Shown piece after piece: positions 7,640-13,616 of a stretch of 16,193 bases of DNA (positions are counted from its first letter, which is position 1; the number at the start of each line of letters is the position of its first letter). The position numbers and the translations under genes were made by a program. Source of the DNA: Chloroflexia bacterium (GTDB lineage: Bacteria; Chloroflexota; Chloroflexia; Thermomicrobiales; CFX8); the NCBI GenBank assembly GCA_013696045.1, contig JACCZH010000548.1:1-16193 (forward strand). The letters are read 5' to 3'. The notes beneath the pieces are model-generated. The model made no database searches. It saw only the letters and a program-made list of their open reading frames with translations, and had not been told where the DNA came from.

Positions 7640-8617
7640 TCAGTACGTCCGAATGAGCGCGGAGTTTGCGACAGCATGCAGTGGATCGAGCATCGCCGGG
7701 TCGTCGATAAATGCGAGGCGATCTTTCGCCCGTTCAACGAACATCTGAGCTGTTGCTATCGCCTCGTCCAGGGCGCCAGACTCGCGGATCGAAAGCGCCA
7801 CATTACGCAACTCTTCATCGGACGTGTCTTCGCCATCCACAATCCGGCGCACGGCAGTGGCCGTCGGACTACCGTCGGCCTGCGCCATGAAGAGCATGGT
7901 GGGCAGCGTGACTGTGCCCTGACGAAGATCGAGGCCGGCTGGCTTCCCAATTTCTTCAGTGGAGCCGCGGAGATCCAGAACATCATCGACGATCTGAAAC
8001 GCCATGCCAACATCGGCGCCAAAATCCCGCATGGCTTCGATCTGCGACTCGGACGCATTTGCGATGATGGCGCCCATTTCGGCCGCTCCGGCAAAAAGCG
8101 ATGCTGTCTTCCCATAGATACGGCGCTCATAATCTTCGCGGGTCTGCTCCAGGTTGTGCGCGGTGAGGATCTCGTGTAGCTGGCCGTCACAGATATAACC
8201 CAGTGTGGCCGCGAAGACCGACACTACTCTCGGGTTCATGGTCTCCGCCGCCAGCATAGCGGACCTTGCAAACAGATAATCGCCCAGCATGATTACCGTG
8301 CCGGTATCGAACATTGAATTGAGCGTCGGTTGGCCTCGCCGCAGTTGGGCTCGGTCAATAGTGTCATCGTGAACGAGAGATGCCGTATGCAACATCTCGA
8401 TGCCCGCGGCGGCAGGCGCAAGGACGTTGATGTCGTAGTCGAACGGCTTGGCGGATAAGAGCAACAATAACGGCCGTAGGCGTTTTCCACCCGCGCCGAT
8501 CAGCGTGTCTACGATGTCGCCCAGCATCGGGAAGTTTAAATCAGCGGCCTTACGAAGCCGAGCTTCGACCGCGTTAAGATCCGGGAGCAGGTTGTGGACG
8601 ACCTCAGCAAACTCCAT
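7640..8617 (-). CDS. Long-chain polyprenyl diphosphate synthase
   Basis: This trans-prenyl transferase extends an allylic diphosphate with isopentenyl diphosphate, probably making a C35-C50 chain for menaquinone side chains or polyprenyl lipids. The 325-residue protein shows GGKRLRP (43-49), the first aspartate-rich motif DDTID (84-88) followed by RRGQPT, a KTASLF segment, and the second aspartate-rich motif DDVLD (211-215) preceded by FQIV. The residue five before the first motif is a small alanine (A79, in LHTASLVHDD); short-chain farnesyl or geranylgeranyl synthases usually place a bulky aromatic in this region, so a long product is likely. The ATG start lies about 84 bases below a good promoter in the divergent gap. 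It could be called HepT/IspB/SdsA-type; chain length cannot be fixed from sequence. A UbiA-family polyprenyl transferase lies about 3.4 kb away. Confidence 0.93.
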   Translation of the reverse strand: MEFAEVVHNLLPDLNAVEARLRKAADLNFPMLGDIVDTLIGAGGKRLRPLLLLLSAKPFDYDINVLAPAAAGIEMLHTASLVHDDTIDRAQLRRGQPTLNSMFDTGTVIMLGDYLFARSAMLAAETMNPRVVSVFAATLGYICDGQLHEILTAHNLEQTREDYERRIYGKTASLFAGAAEMGAIIANASESQIEAMRDFGADVGMAFQIVDDVLDLRGSTEEIGKPAGLDLRQGTVTLPTMLFMAQADGSPTATAVRRIVDGEDTSDEELRNVALSIRESGALDEAIATAQMFVERAKDRLAFIDDPAMLDPLHAVANSALIRTY

Positions 8618-8945
8618 CGGAGGCTATATTCCTATCCTGGCCACCGCGTCTGGTTCGCCGTGGTTTGTTGCGGGTCGAAGGAGGGCAAAGCGTGCCGTAT
8701 CGTTGAGATTATACGAACCAGCCCCAAACCGGGTCAATTTTCGCGTGATTTGTCGCACAATCACCCTTGGCGAGGCATACACGAGTGCATTTCCGGCGCG
8801 CTCGCGCGTAGAATCAGCGTCCGACGAACGGGTGAATAGGCAGCTAGCGTATGCGACGACGAATCGGATAAGCACGCCCACGACGGATCTAACGTGTCAG
8901 GCGAGATGATTTTGCTCCGGCGGCGATGCATCGGGAGAGTTTAGA
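8618..8945. other. Divergent intergenic region with no supported gene
   Basis: These 328 bases separate the leftward polyprenyl synthase from the rightward carboxypeptidase. Short open frames cross it on both strands, but none shows a family motif or a good ribosome site. It holds one good leftward promoter (8708-8737). For the rightward gene I see only a weak candidate: a TAGAAT -10-like hexamer at 8809-8814 without a matching -35. The last bases carry the carboxypeptidase ribosome site GGGAGAG (8933-8939). No terminator, repeat array or structured RNA was recognised. Confidence 0.6.
8708..8737 (-). promoter_or_regulatory. Sigma-70-type promoter for the polyprenyl diphosphate synthase
   Basis: Read leftward, TTGACC (8737-8732) and a perfect TATAAT (8713-8708) are separated by 18 bases. 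This is close to the bacterial housekeeping consensus. A start near 8701 would give a leader of about 84 bases before the ATG at 8617. It sits in a gene-free stretch and points at the synthase gene, which supports the call. No operator repeat overlaps it. Confidence 0.7.
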
Positions 8946-9935
8946 GTGGATGTGAACCGACATAACGGCGGCCGACGCCGATCCCGGCCCTGGGCCAGTG
9001 TTAGCTGGTGGCACAGCCTGATCCTGCCAGCGCCGTTTATTCTGCTGCTCCTGCTACTCAGTCTGCCGCCATCCGATGGCCACGATGGAGTTGTTGGCCC
9101 GGCTCCAGGCGCAGGTTTCGACAGCCCGGTGTCCATCGTAACTCCGACCGCGTCCGTTGCGAGTCCAGAAGCAAGCGAACACTCTCCGCCGGTCATTACC
9201 GCCCGAGTCGCGCTGGCGGTGGACCTGACGAGCGGAGCGGCACTCTTCGAACGGGAAGCACACACCCAGGTTGCTCCAGCCAGCACCATGAAAATTGTTA
9301 CTGCGTTGGTTGCGGGGGATATTCTGGATCTGGAGGAAGAGGTCAGTATCGAACCGAGTGACCTGATACTGGCGGATGATTATTCGAAGATGGGGCTTGA
9401 GCTTGGCGATGTTGTAACGGTTGACGCGTTACTGCACGGAACGCTGCTGTCGTCAGGCGGAGATTCGGCGTTAGCACTGGCGCGCGTGTCGGGCTTGCGA
9501 CTGGATCCTTCTACACAAGACCCTGTGGGGCGTTTCGTGGATGAGATGAACGCGTATGCCGCGCATCATGGGATGAGCGGGTCACATTTCTCAAACCCAG
9601 TGGGAATCGACTCCGTAGACCATTACGTGACAGCGTGGGATATGCTGCGAGCAACGCAGCGTCTCCTTGCCGACCCGATTCTGGCCGAGATTGCAGCCAT
9701 GCCGGATGCGATTGTGCCAATCGATGGGTCCAACCCACGGGATCTCTACCTTGTGTCGACGAATCAGTTCGTGCTGGATGGGGAATCATTTGGCGTCAAA
9801 ACAGGTTCGACCGATAATGCGGGGGAGTGTCTGCTGAATGCAACATGGATAGGTGACCATCGGGTAGTCACTATCATTATGGGCAGCGTGGATCGCTATG
9901 CGGATACTCAGACGTTGCTAGACTTTATCGGTTAA
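8946..9935 (+). CDS. Membrane-anchored D-alanyl-D-alanine carboxypeptidase-like protein (peptidase S11)
   Basis: S11 enzymes are low-molecular-weight penicillin-binding proteins that trim the terminal D-alanine of peptidoglycan stem peptides outside the membrane. The 329-residue protein has an arginine-rich N terminus (RRRSR, 10-14), one membrane helix (about 24-40), a low-complexity Ser/Pro/Ala linker to about 82, then the catalytic domain. The active-site motif STMK is at 113-116 (S113, K116) and KTG at 285-287. The usual second motif SxN reads SGG (170-172) inside LLSSGGDSALALA, so the asparagine is absent. It lacks an obvious C-terminal amphipathic anchor; the N-terminal helix probably replaces it. 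The GTG start follows GGGAGAG by 6 bases; a second in-frame GTG lies two codons later. Its anchor region closely matches that of the next gene. Whether it is a carboxypeptidase or an S11 relative with altered activity is open. Confidence 0.85.
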   Translation: MDVNRHNGGRRRSRPWASVSWWHSLILPAPFILLLLLLSLPPSDGHDGVVGPAPGAGFDSPVSIVTPTASVASPEASEHSPPVITARVALAVDLTSGAALFEREAHTQVAPASTMKIVTALVAGDILDLEEEVSIEPSDLILADDYSKMGLELGDVVTVDALLHGTLLSSGGDSALALARVSGLRLDPSTQDPVGRFVDEMNAYAAHHGMSGSHFSNPVGIDSVDHYVTAWDMLRATQRLLADPILAEIAAMPDAIVPIDGSNPRDLYLVSTNQFVLDGESFGVKTGSTDNAGECLLNATWIGDHRVVTIIMGSVDRYADTQTLLDFIG

Positions 9936-10149
9936 TATGCTTTCTGTTCATTGCCTGCGACGGCCTTACGCGGCGAATACGGTGTGGGTGTACACTTACG
10001 CGGGCATAAATTTGGCTGTTGCCTGGGATGACAGGGGCGCGGCGTACGTCTCTGAATGCGTTGGGACGGCCTTACACGGTCACGAATAGCTTGTGCAGAG
10101 GCGCGTACAATGATGTAGTGCAACCCTGCCGCGCTCGGGGAGGGCGTGT
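9936..10149 (+). promoter_or_regulatory. Intergenic region with three short direct repeats upstream of the glycoside hydrolase gene
   Basis: The element CTTACRCGG occurs three times on the plus strand, at 9965, 9995 and 10071. The first and third copies are part of a longer match: GACGGCCTTACRCGG at 9959-9973 and 10065-10079, each followed shortly by CGAATA. The first two are 30 bases apart, about three helical turns. A weak promoter candidate lies beyond them: TTGTGC (10091-10096), a 17-base spacer and TGTAGT (10114-10119). The ribosome site GGGGAGGG (10136-10143) precedes the TTG start. The repeats could be operator sites; that is inference. No terminator for the upstream gene is visible. 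Confidence 0.3.
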
Positions 10150-11943
10150 TTGATCTCACAATCTGACTATGACACCCGGCAACCAGCACAACATCGACGG
10201 GCACGGAGATGGGACCGCGTGAGCTGGTGGTACAGCCTGATTTTGGCTGTGCCTCTTCTGCTGTTGCTCCTGATGACCGGATTGCCGTCTTTTGGCAGCC
10301 CTGACGGGCTGTCGGGCATTGTGCGTAATGCCTACACGAACGAGCCAGTTTCAGGCGCGGTCGTGTCGTCGTCCGGATCCTCCGTGACCACCAATGGCAG
10401 TGGTGAGTTCAGCGTTGCTGAGCGCGATGCAACTGCTCTCTCGATATCACGCGAGAACTATGAAGCCACTCAGTTCGCTGTCACTCCGGGCGCTGAAGAT
10501 CTGGAGATCCAGCTACGTCCAACTATCCTCCAGGGCCAGGTAACCAATCAGCTTACCGGTGACCCCATTCCTGGAGTGACTGTGATGGCGACCGGCGATG
10601 GTGACGCCACCGTCAAAGCTATTACCGACGACGAAGGTCGTTACGTTCTGAACAACATTCCTCGCAATGCGACCGTGAGTGTCGATCTAGATGGGTATTC
10701 TCCCCACGCTCAAACCGTCGGCGAGAGCATTGAGATGGATTTCGAGATTCGTGTGGACGTTGTAACCGGACTCATAACCGACGATACGGGAGCGCCGCTG
10801 CCCGACGCTACCATTCAGATTGGCGAGGCGGTCACGACGAGCGCCCCGGATGGCACCTACAGGTTGAGCGGTATTCCGGCGTCCGGCAGTGTCGTCGTCA
10901 AGAAATCTGGCTACCGCGAGGCGCTGGCTGACGAGCTACCGGATGACATGGTCTTCAATGCGTCCTTAACGCGCTTCGTCGTTCGATCCCTCTATGCGAC
11001 AGGGTTGACAGTTGCTAGCGACGAGAGCTGGGAGGCGCTGCTCCAGGTCGCGGACAACACAGAAGTTAATGCGATGGTAGTCGATTTGAAAGATTCTAGC
11101 GGGCAGGTCTTATACGACACCCAGGTCCCCCTCGCGCGAGAGATTGGCGCTGTCAACGAGCTCCTCGACGTGCGACAGAAGCTTGACGACTTGAAAGAGC
11201 GAGATCTGTATAGCATTGCCCGGATAGTAGTGTTTGAAGACCCTATTCTGGCGGAACAGCGTCCAGAGCTTGCAATCCGTGACTCAACAACCGGAGGCTT
11301 ATGGGTGACCTACGATGGGCTGGCCTGGGTAAATGCGTATGAACGCACTGTGTGGCAATACAACATCGATCTGGCTGTTGAGGCTGCCAACCTGGGCTTT
11401 GATGAGATTCAGCTTGACTACATTCGCTTTCCAACTGACGGCCTGCTAGAGACAGCAGAGTACGGCACTGATTTCGGGGACGAAACCCAATCGCAAGCAA
11501 TCTCAGGGTTTCTTCAGCAGATGCAGGTCGCGCTGGCTCCTACCGGTGCATACTTAGCCGTAGACATCTTCGGGTTCACGCTCTTTGAAGAGTCAGACGG
11601 CGGCATTGGTCAACAGCTTGAATCGATCGAACCCTACGTTGACGTCATCTGCCCGATGATTTATCCGTCGCACTTTCATCCCGGGGCCATGGGACTCGAT
11701 ATCCCGAACAACCATCCGTACGAAGTGATCCTCTGGAGTTTGCAGAGTGGCGCTGAACGACTCGGTGACAAGAGCTATAAGTTCCGACCATGGATTCAAG
11801 ACTTCTCCTACGGGGAAGGCATTGAGTACGGCGCGGCTGAAGTGTATGCCCAGATTCAGGCTACGGAGGACTTTGGCGCGTCCGGTTGGATGGTGTGGAA
11901 CGCTGCGAACGTGTACAGCACCGAAGCTTTTGCCAAGGAGTAG
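10150..11943 (+). CDS. Membrane-anchored putative glycoside hydrolase (DUF4015-type) with three CarboxypepD_reg-like repeats
   Basis: The 597-residue protein has a basic N terminus, one membrane helix (about 27-45), then three beta-sandwich repeats of the carboxypeptidase-regulatory type at about 53-125, 125-203 and 204-276. Each repeat has the G-x-V...G-x-P-[VIL]-x-[GD]-A/V...T...G-x-[FY] pattern. From about 277 to the end is a TIM-barrel domain of the DUF4015 putative glycoside hydrolase family: NAMVVDLKDSSG, ARIVVFED, FDEIQLDYIRFP (417-428, with D418, E419 and D423 as acid candidates), VDIFGF, DVICPMIYPSH and a closing GWMVWNAAN. It probably acts on a cell-surface or wall glycan, with the repeats as a spacer; no substrate is known. 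The TTG start is chosen because GGGGAGGG lies 6 bases upstream and no better start precedes the anchor. Its anchor matches that of the upstream carboxypeptidase. It lies 54 bases ahead of the UbiA gene. Confidence 0.82.
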   Translation: MISQSDYDTRQPAQHRRARRWDRVSWWYSLILAVPLLLLLLMTGLPSFGSPDGLSGIVRNAYTNEPVSGAVVSSSGSSVTTNGSGEFSVAERDATALSISRENYEATQFAVTPGAEDLEIQLRPTILQGQVTNQLTGDPIPGVTVMATGDGDATVKAITDDEGRYVLNNIPRNATVSVDLDGYSPHAQTVGESIEMDFEIRVDVVTGLITDDTGAPLPDATIQIGEAVTTSAPDGTYRLSGIPASGSVVVKKSGYREALADELPDDMVFNASLTRFVVRSLYATGLTVASDESWEALLQVADNTEVNAMVVDLKDSSGQVLYDTQVPLAREIGAVNELLDVRQKLDDLKERDLYSIARIVVFEDPILAEQRPELAIRDSTTGGLWVTYDGLAWVNAYERTVWQYNIDLAVEAANLGFDEIQLDYIRFPTDGLLETAEYGTDFGDETQSQAISGFLQQMQVALAPTGAYLAVDIFGFTLFEESDGGIGQQLESIEPYVDVICPMIYPSHFHPGAMGLDIPNNHPYEVILWSLQSGAERLGDKSYKFRPWIQDFSYGEGIEYGAAEVYAQIQATEDFGASGWMVWNAANVYSTEAFAKE

Positions 11944-11997
11944 CGGCGCGGGAGAAAGCAGCTACCCGCCCGCGCTACGTGAAACCGTGACCACGCT

Positions 11998-12915
11998 ATG
12001 ACAATCGATCAAGACCATGCGTTCGCCCCAACGGCGGCTCGCTCTGCCACGCCGTACATTCTCGCCATGCGACCCAAACAATGGATGAAGAACGTCCTGG
12101 TGTTTGCGGCGCTGGTGTTTTCCGCCAACCTCTTCGACCTCGGTCTCATCCTGGAGGTTTCACTAGCGTTTGTGTGTTTCTGTATGGCGAGCAGCGCCGT
12201 TTACCTTCTTAACGATCTTAGAGATCGTGAGGAGGATCGTCATCATCCAGTGAAACAGTTCCGTCCGATTGCAGCTGGGCAGGTAGCTCCAGAGCACGCC
12301 ATGGTGATGTCGGCGGTTCTTGCCCTGGTGGCGCTTGGCGCCGGTCTCTATATTGCACCGGCGTTTGCCGGGGTGCTGGCCGGCTACATGCTCCTTAATA
12401 TTTCATATTCGATGTATTTGAAGCATTTCGTCATCGTGGATGTCTTCTCCATTTCAACAGGGTTCGTGCTGAGAGCAGCCGGAGGAGCGGTGGTGCTAGG
12501 CGTGCCCATTAGTCCTTGGCTGTATGTATGCACGATTGTGCTGTCGCTCTTCATTGGGTTTGGGAAGCGCCGAAGTGAACTGGTCCTGCTTGAAGACGAT
12601 GCGGGCTCGCATCGAAAGAATCTTGACGAATACAGCGCGCCGTTGCTGGACCAATATATCGTCGTTACCGCCGGCGCGACGGTGATGGCATATTCGCTCT
12701 ACACTGTCGTTGCGCCGAATCTGCCGTCGAACCATCTGATGATGGCGACGATCCCATTCGTGCTCTATGGAATATTTCGCTATCTCTTTCTCGTTCATCA
12801 ACGACAAGAGGGCGGCGCGCCAGAGCAGCTGATACTCACCGATCGACCGTTGCTTGGGTCTGTTTTCCTATGGGGTATGACGAGTATCGTCATTTTGTAT
12901 GGCCCGTGGACATGA
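11998..12915 (+). CDS. UbiA-family prenyltransferase, decaprenyl-phosphate phosphoribosyltransferase-like
   Basis: The 305-residue polytopic membrane protein belongs to the UbiA superfamily. The opening MRPKQWMKNVLVF (24-36) resembles decaprenyl-phosphate phosphoribosyltransferase (mycobacterial Rv3806c), which joins PRPP to a polyprenyl phosphate as the first step toward decaprenyl-phospho-arabinose. The first metal motif NDLRDREED (72-80; N72, D73, D76, D80) is followed by HHPVKQFRPIAAG; the second conserved region is YSMYLKH (137-143) with D148, then GFVLRAAGG. A GFGKRRSEL loop and a late DRPLL are also as in that subgroup. About eight or nine hydrophobic helices are visible. The ATG start has only a weak ribosome site. 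The gene follows the glycoside hydrolase by 54 bases and may be co-transcribed. The oxidase, reductase and phosphatase partners of the mycobacterial pathway are not in the window, so product identity is inferred from subgroup. Confidence 0.82.
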   Translation: MTIDQDHAFAPTAARSATPYILAMRPKQWMKNVLVFAALVFSANLFDLGLILEVSLAFVCFCMASSAVYLLNDLRDREEDRHHPVKQFRPIAAGQVAPEHAMVMSAVLALVALGAGLYIAPAFAGVLAGYMLLNISYSMYLKHFVIVDVFSISTGFVLRAAGGAVVLGVPISPWLYVCTIVLSLFIGFGKRRSELVLLEDDAGSHRKNLDEYSAPLLDQYIVVTAGATVMAYSLYTVVAPNLPSNHLMMATIPFVLYGIFRYLFLVHQRQEGGAPEQLILTDRPLLGSVFLWGMTSIVILYGPWT

Positions 12916-12947
12916 CATCACCAATGCATCTTAAGTTGAGTCGATCC

Positions 12948-12976
12948 TTGTCAAGGTTCTGGTTACGTGCTAGACT
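12948..12976 (+). promoter_or_regulatory. Sigma-70-type promoter for hsp20 (and possibly lon)
   Basis: TTGTCA (12948-12953), a 17-base spacer and TAGACT (12971-12976) form a good housekeeping-type promoter in the gap after the UbiA gene. Transcription from about 12983 gives a leader near 100 bases before the hsp20 ATG. No CIRCE inverted repeat (TTAGCACTC/GAGTGCTAA) is present, so HrcA control is not indicated. Confidence 0.65.
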
Positions 12977-13083
12977 GAGTAAAGCTGAACGTAGCAGTAC
13001 GCAAACTGCCTGATACGGTCATTCGGTGACGCAAATCGTTGGTTTTCGCTGCAATATCATGGACGGTTTGGAGGGTTCAATTA

Positions 13084-13539
13084 ATGTCAATGGTGCGCAA
13101 ACGAGGTAACAGGGATCCGGAGCGCATCCGGCATGAAATGGAAGACATCTTCCATTCCATGTTTATCCACGCCAGAAGCGTTCAGCGACGTGTGCCGAAC
13201 GGCCTTGTACTTACCTGGCGGCCCCCTATCGAGGTGTACGAAACTGAAGACGCGCTCTTCGTGCTGGCGGAGATTGCCGGTATAAGTCAGGAGCAGGTCG
13301 AAGTCGCGATCGATGACCGGGTCCTTACGATTCGAGGCGAACGGCCGCCTCTCTGCGACGAAGCGCAGCGCTCTATCCATGAGATGGGCATTCTGTACGG
13401 TCCTTTCGCCGCGGACGTCTATCTTCCATTTGCCGTTGACTACGAGCACATCGAAGCGTCCTACGACAACGGTCTTCTGCGCGTCCGGCTTCAGCGTGTA
13501 CAACCAACACGCGTCGCCATCAATCTTCAAGGTCAATAA
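13084..13539 (+). CDS. hsp20: Hsp20/alpha-crystallin small heat shock protein
   Basis: Small heat shock proteins are ATP-independent holdase chaperones that keep unfolding proteins soluble as large oligomers. With the ATG at 13084 the protein has 151 residues. A basic, helical N-terminal arm (1-40) precedes the alpha-crystallin domain (about 45-140), which opens with WRPPIEVYETEDALFVLAEI and contains the classic ISQEQVEVAIDDRVLTIRGER strands and DNGLLRVRL near the end. The short tail VAINLQGQ holds an I-x-I-like oligomer contact (V144, I146). The frame is open back to a TTG at 13039, but the ATG is preceded by GGAGGG at an 8-base spacing and gives a typical length. The gene lies below a good promoter and 77 bases ahead of lon, making a compact stress-proteostasis unit. 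Confidence 0.94.
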   Translation: MSMVRKRGNRDPERIRHEMEDIFHSMFIHARSVQRRVPNGLVLTWRPPIEVYETEDALFVLAEIAGISQEQVEVAIDDRVLTIRGERPPLCDEAQRSIHEMGILYGPFAADVYLPFAVDYEHIEASYDNGLLRVRLQRVQPTRVAINLQGQ

Positions 13540-13616
13540 CGTTTGTGCTGGTGAGTTGCGTTGTCGCCCGGACTCCATCATTACTTACTGCACACTAGGG
13601 TTAAAGGAGTCATCCA

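Noticed and set aside
8448..8909. 153-codon plus-strand frame reaching into the gap between the polyprenyl synthase and carboxypeptidase genes, plus smaller frames there
   Set aside because: No ribosome site, no recognisable motif, and most of the frame overlaps the start of the synthase gene.
11941..11977. GC-rich imperfect hairpin between the glycoside hydrolase and UbiA genes
   Set aside because: The stem is interrupted and no thymine run follows, so it is not supported as a terminator.
13039..13083. Upstream TTG start extending Hsp20 by 15 residues
   Set aside because: The ATG at 13084 has an ideal GGAGGG site and gives the family's usual length; the extension has no ribosome site.
12983..13083. 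RNA thermometer (ROSE or fourU type) in the hsp20 leader
   Set aside because: Only short hairpins (for example GCAGT/ACTGC) are visible and none convincingly pairs with the ribosome site.
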